Positions 9,775 through 18,956 of a DNA stretch of 64,000 bases are shown in pieces. The DNA comes from Planctomycetota bacterium. GTDB taxonomy: Bacteria; Planctomycetota; UBA8108; UBA1146. The position numbers were made by a program, and so were the translations under genes. The stretch covers positions 80,405-144,404 of the forward strand of contig JAAZXB010000009.1 of the NCBI GenBank assembly GCA_014240375.1, given 5' to 3'. The notes below the pieces were generated by a model. The model did not search any database. It was not told the DNA's origin and worked only from the letters and a program-made list of their open reading frames with translations. Numbering within the stretch: the first letter of the stretch is position 1; every line of letters begins with the position of its first letter.

Positions 9775-11343
9775 ATGAAGCAGCACTGGAAGATTCTTCT
9801 CTGGCTTATATCAGGAGTCGTGGTGGGTTTTGCCCTCCAGCGATTTACCGATGGTCCCGGGACCATCGGTGTTCGGTTTGATCCTCAACCGGTGGTCGTC
9901 GATGGGGTTCCGGTGGGAATCCGTGTCGATGCTCTGGAGCAAGACCTGTTGCCCAAGGGAAGAAAAGCCTCCGAAGGTCTGCAGGTTGGCGATGTGATGA
10001 AACGCATCACGGTCAATGCCGGAATGGATGACGAAAAGGGCGCCGAGATCACCTCGGCCCAGGCACTGACCGAGTTCCTGGAGCAGCGCGGCGCCGGAGG
10101 TGTGGCGACCATCGAACTGGTCTCAGGAGAGAAACGGTCGGCGCTGGTGGCCCTCGATCCACAATCCACACGAGCGCGCTGGCTTGCTCCATTCAAGTTC
10201 ATCGCGGACATCTTCATGAGATTGCTCAAGATGCTGATCATGCCACTGGTGGTGACCTCGATCGTGACCGGAGTCGCGGGGCTCGGAGGCGGATCAGATT
10301 TCGGCCGGATGGGCGGTCGTACCTTCGGCTATTACGCCACCACATCGTTTCTCGCCGTGGGGCTCGGAATGTTGCTGGTCAACATTCTTCAGCCTGGCAT
10401 CGGAGCACGCCTCGGAATCTCGCCCGATGCAGATTTCGGTCAGAGAAGCGAGAACTGGCTCGATATCTTGCGCAGGATGGTGCCGGAGAACGCATTCAAT
10501 GCCTTCACCGGGAACGGCAACATGCTCCAGGTGATCTTCTTCTCGCTGTTGTTTGGCTTCTTCATCACGAAGGTGGCTGAGAAACCACGCAACTTCATGC
10601 TGGACCTGTTCGAGTCGGCATTTGCTGTGGTGATGAGGATGGCCTCGTGGGTGATGTTGCTGGTCCCTTACGGAGTTTTCTGCTTGTTGGTAAAGGTCGT
10701 CGGCGAGACCGGTTTCGATGTGTTCAAACCCCTCGGGGCCTACATGTTGACGGTGATGCTGGCATTGATCATCCATAGTTGTGTGATATTGCCGCTGCTG
10801 CTGAAGGTGGTCGGAGGAGTATCCCCACTGAAGTGGATACGCGCGATGAGCCCTGCTCTGATGACGGCCTTCTCCACCTCATCCTCCTCGATGACCTTGC
10901 CCACCACGCTCAATATTCTGAAAAAGCGCGGCGGCGTTTCGAATCGAACATCGTCCTTTGTCGCGCCTCTGGGTGCCACGGTGAACATGGATGGCACCGC
11001 GCTGTACGAGTGCATCGGAGTGGTTTTTCTGGCCCAGTATTACGCCAGCGCAGGAGACTTCGTACTGAGCTTCAGTGCTCAGGTGACGGTGGTGATGGCG
11101 GCGTTTCTCGCTTCCATCGGGGCGGCCGGAATCCCCTCGGCAGGGCTGGTGATGATGTTGACAATTCTCAGTGCATTGAAGTTGCCGCTCGAGGGAGCGG
11201 CGCTCTTGCTGGCAGTCGATCGACCTCTCGACATGTGCCGGACGGTGGTCAATGTTTGGAGCGACACCGTCGGCACCGCCATCATCGCCTCGAAAGAGGG
11301 GGAGACAGGGCTCGGTGATGGAGCGGTTACCGATCCCGTTTGA
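9775..11343 (+). CDS. Dicarboxylate/amino acid:cation symporter (DAACS family) with extra PDZ-like extracytoplasmic domain
   Basis: DAACS signatures (FMRLLKMLIMPLVVTSIVTGVAGLG; TAFSTSSSSMTLPTTL; PLGATVNMDGTALY; SVIDRPLDMCRTVVNVWSD); PDZ-like stretch after TM1. Confidence 0.9.
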   Translation: MKQHWKILLWLISGVVVGFALQRFTDGPGTIGVRFDPQPVVVDGVPVGIRVDALEQDLLPKGRKASEGLQVGDVMKRITVNAGMDDEKGAEITSAQALTEFLEQRGAGGVATIELVSGEKRSALVALDPQSTRARWLAPFKFIADIFMRLLKMLIMPLVVTSIVTGVAGLGGGSDFGRMGGRTFGYYATTSFLAVGLGMLLVNILQPGIGARLGISPDADFGQRSENWLDILRRMVPENAFNAFTGNGNMLQVIFFSLLFGFFITKVAEKPRNFMLDLFESAFAVVMRMASWVMLLVPYGVFCLLVKVVGETGFDVFKPLGAYMLTVMLALIIHSCVILPLLLKVVGGVSPLKWIRAMSPALMTAFSTSSSSMTLPTTLNILKKRGGVSNRTSSFVAPLGATVNMDGTALYECIGVVFLAQYYASAGDFVLSFSAQVTVVMAAFLASIGAAGIPSAGLVMMLTILSALKLPLEGAALLLAVDRPLDMCRTVVNVWSDTVGTAIIASKEGETGLGDGAVTDPV

Positions 11344-11462
11344 TTTCGGATGTACCGGTGCATGTGAGATTCGCATCACCGGGTGCTCGTGGTATGCTCC
11401 GCAAGTGGTGTGATTCAGCGAATGGCCGTGCTCGAGTGCACGAGTAGAGGAGAGGGATCGAG

Positions 11463-12032
11463 ATGGGAGTTCCAGCGACCCAACTGAAGGTTGGCCAGGT
11501 GATCATTTTCGAGGACGCTCTGTGGGTCTGTATCAAACTGGAGCAGAAGAAACTCTCCAAGGGGGGAGGAGCGGTCCAGGCCAAGTTGAAGAACCTCCAG
11601 CGAGGCGATCACATCACTCACCGCTTTCGATCTGCCGACAAGGTGGAAACCGCTTACCTCGACAAGAAGGACTGTGAATACCTCTATCCAGAGGGTGACT
11701 TCTTCATCTTCATGGATACCGAGGACTTCGAGCAGTACCAGTTACATACCGATTTCGTCGGGGATCTGATGCCGTATGTGAAGCACAACGAGCATGTCGT
11801 GGTGACCTTTTACGAGGGGAAATCGATCTCGGTCAATCTCCCTCCAGCGGTGATCCTGAAGATCACCGAGACGGAACCAGGATTCAAGGGAGACTCGGTC
11901 AATAACGTGTTCAAGCCGGCAACGCTGGAGACCGGACTTCAGGTGAAGATTCCCAATCATGTGACCGAGGGAGATCTGGTCAAGATATCCACCGAGACTG
12001 GAGACTTCATCGAGCGGGTCAAGCAGGAGTGA
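11463..12032 (+). CDS. efp: Elongation factor P
   Basis: QLKVGQVIIFEDALWVCIKLEQKKLSKGGGAVQAKLKNL ... VKIPNHVTEGDLVKISTETGDFIERV. Confidence 0.95.
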   Translation: MGVPATQLKVGQVIIFEDALWVCIKLEQKKLSKGGGAVQAKLKNLQRGDHITHRFRSADKVETAYLDKKDCEYLYPEGDFFIFMDTEDFEQYQLHTDFVGDLMPYVKHNEHVVVTFYEGKSISVNLPPAVILKITETEPGFKGDSVNNVFKPATLETGLQVKIPNHVTEGDLVKISTETGDFIERVKQE

Positions 12033-12681
12033 GATCCTCTTGTAGTTGACGCACCCCTTGGCGGAATTTGTGGTGTCCTCCCATCGAAGGGTGGCGGATG
12101 TATTCCGCTTCGATGCCCATTTTCCCCAGAACTTCCTGGGAGACCCGTCCGATCGCTACCGGCCGTGCGTTTTCGAAGATTTCCAGGTACTTCATCAGGA
12201 TTACCCGCCCCGCCTCTTGATCCCTACGGGTCGGCTTCCGGTTGGTGAGTGGTTCACCGGGCCGATGTGGGTGCCACGGCACTGCATTCCACAGCACGAT
12301 TCGTCGGTCACCGGCAAGTTCTCCCCAGACGACGGTGGCGGAGCGCTCCTTGTAAGGTGTCTCTCGAATCGATGATCTGCTCAAGGGAAGCCCGGTGGTC
12401 CATTCCAGCGCTTCTGGCCCTGCCAGTAGATTTTCTCCGGTGAAGGGGATGCCGGTGAATCGGCAGCCGGCCCAGCCTGCCGCTTCGCCGACCAGCACCG
12501 CCTGAGCTCCTCGATGGGCTTTGAGGTAGTGAGCGAGATTGTCCGATCGAATCTTCGGCGCACGAGGAAGATCCAGCTCCTCATCCCGGTCGTGCCATGG
12601 GTTGAAGACCCCTTGCGGGGCTGGCTTTCTGACCAGGCGAATCAACTGGGCGACACGGGTCTCGAAATCAGACGGGCTCAC
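12019..12681 (-). CDS. Uracil-DNA glycosylase superfamily protein
   Basis: VLVGEAAGWAGCRFTGIPFTGE, VLWNAVPWHPHRPGEP, YIRHPSMGG motifs. Confidence 0.75.
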   Translation of the reverse strand: MSPSDFETRVAQLIRLVRKPAPQGVFNPWHDRDEELDLPRAPKIRSDNLAHYLKAHRGAQAVLVGEAAGWAGCRFTGIPFTGENLLAGPEALEWTTGLPLSRSSIRETPYKERSATVVWGELAGDRRIVLWNAVPWHPHRPGEPLTNRKPTRRDQEAGRVILMKYLEIFENARPVAIGRVSQEVLGKMGIEAEYIRHPSMGGHHKFRQGVRQLQEDLTPA

Positions 12682-13579
12682 GGATCTCCTGCCTCAAGCA
12701 AAACACGCTACCTCCGGATTTCAAGAATTCGCCCGTCTCGATCTCGGTCACGGCGAATCCATGCTTCGAAAGCCTGTCAGCGGTGATGGGCGCCCCGGCG
12801 GGCATCAGTACGTGCAGGCCGTCTGGACACCAGAGGTTTCCCGCCAGTTTCTCCCTGGCCTCCACTTCATCGACCTCGATCAACTGGTCAAAGGCACTCT
12901 CCAGCAGTTCGATTCCGCCGGGGTCGAAGGCACTCCTGACCACGGCTACACAGTCCTCACGCAACATCGCCAACGCCGTGTCGAGGTGATAGAAGCACGG
13001 ATCGGGGAGGTGCAGAATGGCGAGCTCGTGGCCGGTCATTCGACCCACTTCAAGATGGCATTCGAGATGACTTCTCATGCCAACACCACACCACAGAAGT
13101 GACAGACCCGGGTGTTTGAGGGTGTCGCCATTGCCTTCCCAGATCCCCGCAGTAGCGGCATCGATGTCGAGGCAGCGGATTCCCAGCTGGCGCAATCGGC
13201 TCCGGTGCAACCCACTCTCTGGCCGACGGTCGGGGTGATCCATTCTCCCGATGATGGCCACCGGTTGGCCGCAGTCATCGACGCTGACCAGCGAGGGATT
13301 GGCGGTGAATACTGCATCCACCAGTCCTTTCGGAGGATCGAGGAGGTGGACATCGAGCCCCATCCCATCGATGGCATCTGCCAGCGAGTTCCACTGGGAG
13401 CGAGCGGCTGCTTCATCGACCTGGCCGACATGAGCGCTCATGTGGGCATTTCGAATGTCGATCACGTCGAAGTGATCGGGTGGGCACATCAGTGCGCCGC
13501 TCACCGGAACCTCGTCGGGTGTCTGGCGACGCGGTGAGGCTCTCCATTGCTCTGCGGTAGCGATCGGCGAGTGATTCAT
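12668..13579 (-). CDS. Dimethylarginine dimethylaminohydrolase / amidinotransferase-like hydrolase
   Basis: VDAVFTANPSLV, FYHLDTALAMLR, SGGSVFCLRQEI (His and Cys catalytic regions). Confidence 0.82.
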   Translation of the reverse strand: MNHSPIATAEQWRASPRRQTPDEVPVSGALMCPPDHFDVIDIRNAHMSAHVGQVDEAAARSQWNSLADAIDGMGLDVHLLDPPKGLVDAVFTANPSLVSVDDCGQPVAIIGRMDHPDRRPESGLHRSRLRQLGIRCLDIDAATAGIWEGNGDTLKHPGLSLLWCGVGMRSHLECHLEVGRMTGHELAILHLPDPCFYHLDTALAMLREDCVAVVRSAFDPGGIELLESAFDQLIEVDEVEAREKLAGNLWCPDGLHVLMPAGAPITADRLSKHGFAVTEIETGEFLKSGGSVFCLRQEIREPV

Positions 13580-14634
13580 GACGTGGTCTCCAGCAGAAGT
13601 TCCTTGGTCGCATCGATCGCCTTGCGATGGAGTGCCGGTACTCGATGGGCGGCATCGAAAGGCAGTAGTTTGACCCCCTCTGGAATGCTCCGGTTCCAGC
13701 GGTAGACCAGGGGAGAGACCTGCAGTTTTCGATGTGTGATGGAATGCTGGAACCGATCGGCATGCCCGATCAGTTCGGGGGCATCGATGGCGAGAGTCTT
13801 GAACAGCCTCAACAGTTCGAACTTCGCATCGCCGTCGGGGCCATCGAGGCGAACCATGGGTGTGCCCATGTGGCCGTTGAGAAGTTCACCGCAGTTGGGC
13901 CACAGCAGTACTTCTTGTCGGGTCACGACCACTGCAGTCGCCCACCACTGCTCCTCGTTGGCGCGCCTGACCTTCGGTAGCGGCCAGCGGGTGGGGTCGC
14001 CGCTGGCGTATGCGCCGCAACCGCTGGCGAGCGGGCAGGCACGACAATCGGGAGATCGAGGTGTACAGGTGGTTCGTCCCAGATCCATCATCGCCTGGTT
14101 GTGATCGCCAGGGTGTGACCTGTCGAGGGCCGCCTCTGCGGCTTCACGGAGAAGAGTTCGTGCGGCGCCCTTACGATGATCCCCATCCAGGCACAGATAG
14201 CGACACAGCACTCGCTCGACGTTGCCATCGATCACTGCCAGCGGTTCATCGAAAGCGATGCTGCAGATCGCTGCGGTGGTGTACTCGCCGATTCCCGGCA
14301 ACTGGCGGATCTGTTGCGGATCGCGCGGAAAGGAGCCGTGGTGGAGTTCGACGATCTGCTTTGCCGCGGCATGGAGGTTTCGTCCGCGGGAGTAGTATCC
14401 GAGACCTGCCCACATCTCGAGCACTTCATCGAGAGGGGCTTCGGCCAGTGCTGCTGGATCGGGGAACTGTTGGATGAAGCGATTCCAGTAGGGAATCACC
14501 GTCGCCACCCGGGTTTGTTGCAGCATCACCTCGGAGAGCCAGATGGCATACGGATCTCCCACGCCGCGCCACGGCAGTGACCGTTGCGATTTTTGGAACC
14601 AGGCTCCAAGCGCCGTGGTGATGGTCCGGACCAA
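13576..14634 (-). CDS. mutY: A/G-specific adenine glycosylase
   Basis: SLPWRGVGDPYAIWLSEVMLQQTRVATVIPYW; HhH LPGIGEYTTAAI; Fe-S CTPRSPDCRACPLASGC. Confidence 0.95.
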   Translation of the reverse strand: MVRTITTALGAWFQKSQRSLPWRGVGDPYAIWLSEVMLQQTRVATVIPYWNRFIQQFPDPAALAEAPLDEVLEMWAGLGYYSRGRNLHAAAKQIVELHHGSFPRDPQQIRQLPGIGEYTTAAICSIAFDEPLAVIDGNVERVLCRYLCLDGDHRKGAARTLLREAAEAALDRSHPGDHNQAMMDLGRTTCTPRSPDCRACPLASGCGAYASGDPTRWPLPKVRRANEEQWWATAVVVTRQEVLLWPNCGELLNGHMGTPMVRLDGPDGDAKFELLRLFKTLAIDAPELIGHADRFQHSITHRKLQVSPLVYRWNRSIPEGVKLLPFDAAHRVPALHRKAIDATKELLLETTS

Positions 14635-14918
14635 GGTGACTTCCTCCTGCCAGGTTGCGCTCGAACTCGGAGATGATGGGGTGGCGAGCCTGGCGCACCG
14701 ATCCTACTTTGAAAATGTTGTGGTGCCAGGATACAGGGCACTTCCGGGGAGGTCGGGGTTCATCATCCGCCATTACAAACCAAATGCACTCGTAATTTTC
14801 ATGTCCGATGATCCCCGTGGTGCGGATAGATCGATAGTGTGCGAGTGCATGCTGGGTGAGCGGGGCCGCTTCCCGTTGTTTCCTGGAGTGGTGACACCGA
14901 TCCGAGAAGGGGTGACAA

Positions 14919-15785
14919 ATGTATCGTGCACGAATTCGATCTGTAATGCTCGTGGGGCTCTTCTGCTGTGGTTTCTGGTTGCCAGCGGATGCACAGTGGC
15001 AGTTTGAATACCAGCCGGCCCCGGCCTACGTCTTGTACGATGTTTCGACAGGAGAGGGGAGCGGCACCGCTAGCATCTCCATCGCCGAATCGCCGGAAAA
15101 CTATGGCTTTCCGAACCCGGTTTGGGGCTTTGCCCTGAGCATCGGTCATGATCCCACCCTGCTCGAACCGATCGATGTCGCCCAGGGGGCCGCCATCGAG
15201 GGCATCAACAGTGGATACGGTCCTGATTTTTGGGCCATCGGCATCGAACCGGATGGCATCTACGCCGGTGTCATTTACAGCTTCCTTTCCAATGCAAATG
15301 GCTATTACGAGACTCCGGAGGAAATTGTAGTCGTCCACTACCAGACAGTGGCAGCAGCCTTCGTCGGCGATCAGGATGGTGAGAATACGACAATCTTCGG
15401 CCTGGAGGTGGGCAGCCCGCCGGTGGAAAATCTCGTGGTGGTGGATGTACCGGGTCCGAACCAGTCGGCCGTGACCTTGGTAATGGACGGGGTCGTGAAC
15501 CTCGTACCCGACCGGGATATGGTCAGGGGCGACGCCGATTCCAGCGGATCGATCGAATCTCTCGCCGATGCCATCTCCGTCCTCAACTATCTGTTCGTCG
15601 GCAGTAACGTCACCTGTCTCGATGCCCTCGATTGCAACGACGATGCAGCGGTGGATCTTGCGGATCCGATCATGCTGCTGACGTGGGGCTACGCGATGGG
15701 TGCGAATTTGCCTGCGCCGTTCCCCGAGTGTGGGGCCGATCCGACCGGAGATTCCCTGGCTTGTGATACGAGCATGTGCCCCTGA
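14919..15785 (+). CDS. Secreted protein with C-terminal dockerin-like paired repeat
   Basis: Signal peptide MYRARIRSVMLVGLFCCGFWLPADA; C-term RGDADSSGSIESLADAISVLNYLF...CLDALDCNDDAAVDLADPIMLLTWGY...CGADPTGDSLAC. Confidence 0.75.
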   Translation: MYRARIRSVMLVGLFCCGFWLPADAQWQFEYQPAPAYVLYDVSTGEGSGTASISIAESPENYGFPNPVWGFALSIGHDPTLLEPIDVAQGAAIEGINSGYGPDFWAIGIEPDGIYAGVIYSFLSNANGYYETPEEIVVVHYQTVAAAFVGDQDGENTTIFGLEVGSPPVENLVVVDVPGPNQSAVTLVMDGVVNLVPDRDMVRGDADSSGSIESLADAISVLNYLFVGSNVTCLDALDCNDDAAVDLADPIMLLTWGYAMGANLPAPFPECGADPTGDSLACDTSMCP

Positions 15786-15951
15786 GGGTGCAATTCGCTC
15801 GGTTCGGTTAGACGATTTCGCTCGACGAGTTCAGCACGATATTGCGGGTCATCCATGCAATGCGCTGCCGATCCGTGGTGCTGCTCGTCCAGCGACGATT
15901 TCCGACCCCCGAGATGCTGGCATCTCGCCACGGATTCACTACATTCCTTGC

Positions 15952-17040
15952 ATGAGCAATAGTTTCGGAGAGTACCTCCGCATCACTACCTGGGGCGAAT
16001 CTCATGGCCCGGGAATCGGCGTCGTGATCGACGGGCTGCCAGCCGGTGTCCCCGTCTCCATCGAGACGATCGCGGCAGATCTGGCGAGGCGTCGACCCGG
16101 TGGAGATCTGGCCTCATCTCGAAAAGAGCCAGACACACCAAAAATTCTCTCGGGAGTTCTCGATGGTAAGACTCTCGGTTCACCGCTGGCGATCTGGATC
16201 GAATCGATCGATGCGCGTTCCGAAGATTACGATGAGATGGCCGATCTCTACCGGCCTGGTCATGCCGATTTCACCACCGAGGCACGTTATGGTCATCGCG
16301 ACCGCCGTGGTGGAGGTCGTGCCAGCGCGCGCGAAACCGCCGCTCGAGTCGCAGCAGGTGCAGTGTGTCGAGTGATGCTGGCTCGAGAGTATGGCATCGA
16401 AATCATCGGCTGGGTCGATGAGTTGTCCGGGAATCGTGCAGAGGTCGACCCAGCGACGGTCGACTCCGAGGCGGTAGAACTCTCGCCGGTGCGCTGCCCC
16501 GCGCTCGCCACCAGTAGTTCTTTTGTCGACCAGATTGAACGGGCCAGGGAGGCGGGAGATAGCCTCGGTGGTTGGGTCGGGGTGGTGGCTCGCGGAGTGC
16601 CTGCCGGGTGGGGTGATCCCGTTTTCGCCAAGATGAAGTCCTTGCTCGGGGCGGCCATGTTGTCGATTCCGGCAGCGATGTCGCTGGAACTGGGGGACGG
16701 AATCGCCGCCACCGGTCGCACTGGAAGCGAAAACAACGACAGCTTTACTTCCGATGAGTCGGGCACCATCCACCAGCGGACCAATCGATCGGGCGGGATG
16801 CAGGGAGGGATCACCAGCGGTGCTCCCCTCTGGCTGCGGGTCGGATTCAAACCCACATCGACCATCGGTACCACTCAGGAAACGGTCAACCGGTCGGGAA
16901 CTGGAATCCAATTTGAAGGAAAGGGTCGTCACGACCCCTGTGTGTTACCGCGGGCAGTGGCCATCGTCGAGGCGATGATGGCGTTGGTGCTCGTCGATCG
17001 GATGTTGGCGAGGAGGGCGACTCCTCCTGCGAGTGGATAG
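15952..17040 (+). CDS. aroC: Chorismate synthase
   Basis: MSNSFGEYLRITTWGESHGPGIGVVIDGLPAGV; RYGHRDRRGGGRASARETAARVAAGA; ORF-track start 15700 is too far upstream. Confidence 0.96.
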   Translation: MSNSFGEYLRITTWGESHGPGIGVVIDGLPAGVPVSIETIAADLARRRPGGDLASSRKEPDTPKILSGVLDGKTLGSPLAIWIESIDARSEDYDEMADLYRPGHADFTTEARYGHRDRRGGGRASARETAARVAAGAVCRVMLAREYGIEIIGWVDELSGNRAEVDPATVDSEAVELSPVRCPALATSSSFVDQIERAREAGDSLGGWVGVVARGVPAGWGDPVFAKMKSLLGAAMLSIPAAMSLELGDGIAATGRTGSENNDSFTSDESGTIHQRTNRSGGMQGGITSGAPLWLRVGFKPTSTIGTTQETVNRSGTGIQFEGKGRHDPCVLPRAVAIVEAMMALVLVDRMLARRATPPASG

Positions 17041-17049
17041 GAGAAGCGG

Positions 17050-17622
17050 ATGCCCTGGATCGAACCCCTTTCACCAGAGCAAGACGAGAGTGGCCTGCTC
17101 GACCGCATCTATGCCGGATCTCGATCACGATCGGGAGAAGTGGCCCAGATCATCCAGGTGATGTCTCCTCGGCCAGACCTTCTGGAACCCTTTCTCGAAC
17201 TCTACATCCGTCTGATGCAGGGGACATCCGGACTGACACGGGCAGAGCGAGAATGGGTCGCAGTGCTGACCAGTCAGTACAACGATTGCCACTACTGAAT
17301 CCTCTCACACCTGCGAGATCTGGAGTCACTTCCTGGAAGTGCTGATCTCGTCCAATCGGTCCGGTCCGGGCCAGATGCTCTCGATCAACGAGCCAGTACC
17401 ATCGCTGCTTTTACCGAGAAGTTGACTCTCACTCCCTCGAAGATGAAGGAAACCGACATCGCATCACTCAGAGGGGTTGGATTGGATGACAGTTCGATTC
17501 TCGAGTTGGTTCATGTGATCGGTTTCTTCAACCACATCAATCGTGTGGCAGACTCGCTCGGTGTGGATCTGGAATCCTGGATGGGTGAGAAGGGTACTGA
17601 ATCGGGTCTCTCCGCCGATTGA
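17050..17622 (+). CDS. AhpD-like / carboxymuconolactone-decarboxylase-family peroxidase-related protein, probable selenoprotein (CHYU), one in-frame TGA at 17296-17298
   Basis: ORFs 17050..17298 and 17422..17622 share a frame. Continuous reading: MPWIEPLSPEQDES...TSGLTRAEREWVAVLTSQYNDCHY[U]ILSHLRDLE...LTPSKMKETDIASLRGVGLDDSSILELVHVIGFFNHINRVADSLGVDLESWMG, which matches the family on both sides of the TGA. Confidence 0.82.
17313..17351 (+). promoter_or_regulatory. Candidate bacterial SECIS hairpin
   Basis: GCGAGATC...GATCTCGT outer stem (one G-U), internal loop TGGAGT/CT, CACTTC-CTG-GAAGTG inner stem; apical loop begins 34 nt after the TGA. Confidence 0.45.
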
Positions 17623-17723
17623 AACAATACTTCTGAAAGACTATCATGGAGGATCAGGGATCCAGTGTGCCAGCGATGGCTTCTGCGGGTCCACAAAAGT
17701 GCTGCGAAGGAAATGAGAACCGG

Positions 17724-18950
17724 ATGAGGTCAGGACCGGATCCTGTGGATCGACTGCTGAATCGTATTCGCCTGCGAAGAAGACTTCGTCAGGTGATGGG
17801 GCATTCCAGTAATGCTCTGGCGTTGGCGTTGTTCTCGTGGGCGATTCTGATTCTCTCGCAGCGCATGTTCAGCATCGGTGTCAGCGAGACTCTGGAAATG
17901 ACGCTTCCCCTCGGCGTCTTCCTGGTGGTGATCACCGCAGCGTTCCTGTCGGTTCGGAAGTCGCGTCTCGGCGAGGCGGTCGAGGCGGAGCGGGGGGGGC
18001 GGATTCCCCAGACCATTTCCACCTCGTTGCTGGCTCGTGACGAAGGATTCAGTGAAGAGGTGGCCGACAAGATCCTGGGTGATGCCTCTCGGATGGCTGA
18101 AGGGGTCGATCCACAGCGAGCGATTGCGCTGGGGAGGCCACGAAACCCATGGCGGGTAGTGGTGGCGATTTGCGCGTGCCTCGCTGCAGTTTCGTTCCCA
18201 ACCTATGACCTGCTCGGAATTGAAGAAGAGAAGTTGAGCAGGAAGAAGGAAGTGGATCGAACCGCCAGAAAAGTGGCCTCACTGGAGCGACGTCTGAGAG
18301 ATGTGACTCAACTCGCAGAACGTCACCAGATCGATCCAGAGACACAAAAACTGCTCAAGATCATCTCTCGCAAGCCGAAGCCTTCGGTGGCGGAGAAGGG
18401 CCGCGCCGCGCCACAGAGTTCGCCGCGGAAGGCCGCCCTGCAGAAGACCCGGAAGGATCGGAGCCAGGTGGCGAATCGCATGACTCGAGCGGAACTCAAG
18501 TCTGCCAGAGCGACTGCGGATCGAGTGCGGCAGGCGGGTCAGCAGGAGGGCAGCGAGGATTCCGCAGCGGCAGAGGAACTGCAGAAGGCTCTGAAAAAAG
18601 GGCAACTGGGCCGTGCCGGGCAGGAACTGCAGAAGATGGCCAAGGCTGCGGCAAACGCCGGTGCCGAGGGGCAACAAGCGAGAGCGGATCTGGCCAAGAT
18701 GGCGGAAGCTCTGGGACTGTCCGATGCCCTGAAATCCAAGTTGAAAGATGAGAAGGGGTTGTCGCCAGAGGATCTGCAAAGGCTGTCGCAACAACTGGAT
18801 CAACTGGCCAAGTTGATGAGGGAGAGCGATCTGCTCGATCATGCTCGAAAGCAGATCCAGTTCACCGAGGCAGAGTTGAGCGCCTTGCCTGCAGAGTGGC
18901 CCGACGGCCCACCACCGGAGATTTGCCCCGATTGCCTGGCGGGGACCTGA
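17724..18950 (+). CDS. Membrane protein with two N-terminal TM segments and a helical Lys/Gln-rich region, followed in frame by two TGAs and a C-terminal domain
   Basis: LALALFSWAILILS / LPLGVFLVVITAAFL hydrophobic segments, coiled coil, PPPEICPDCLAGT before TGA. Start (17646 or 17724) uncertain. Confidence 0.7.
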   Translation: MRSGPDPVDRLLNRIRLRRRLRQVMGHSSNALALALFSWAILILSQRMFSIGVSETLEMTLPLGVFLVVITAAFLSVRKSRLGEAVEAERGGRIPQTISTSLLARDEGFSEEVADKILGDASRMAEGVDPQRAIALGRPRNPWRVVVAICACLAAVSFPTYDLLGIEEEKLSRKKEVDRTARKVASLERRLRDVTQLAERHQIDPETQKLLKIISRKPKPSVAEKGRAAPQSSPRKAALQKTRKDRSQVANRMTRAELKSARATADRVRQAGQQEGSEDSAAAEELQKALKKGQLGRAGQELQKMAKAAANAGAEGQQARADLAKMAEALGLSDALKSKLKDEKGLSPEDLQRLSQQLDQLAKLMRESDLLDHARKQIQFTEAELSALPAEWPDGPPPEICPDCLAGT

Positions 18951-18956
18951 CAGGTC
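18944..18956 (+). repeat. Perfect inverted repeat GACCT-GAC-AGGTC containing TGA 18948
   Basis: Read directly. Confidence 0.8.
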
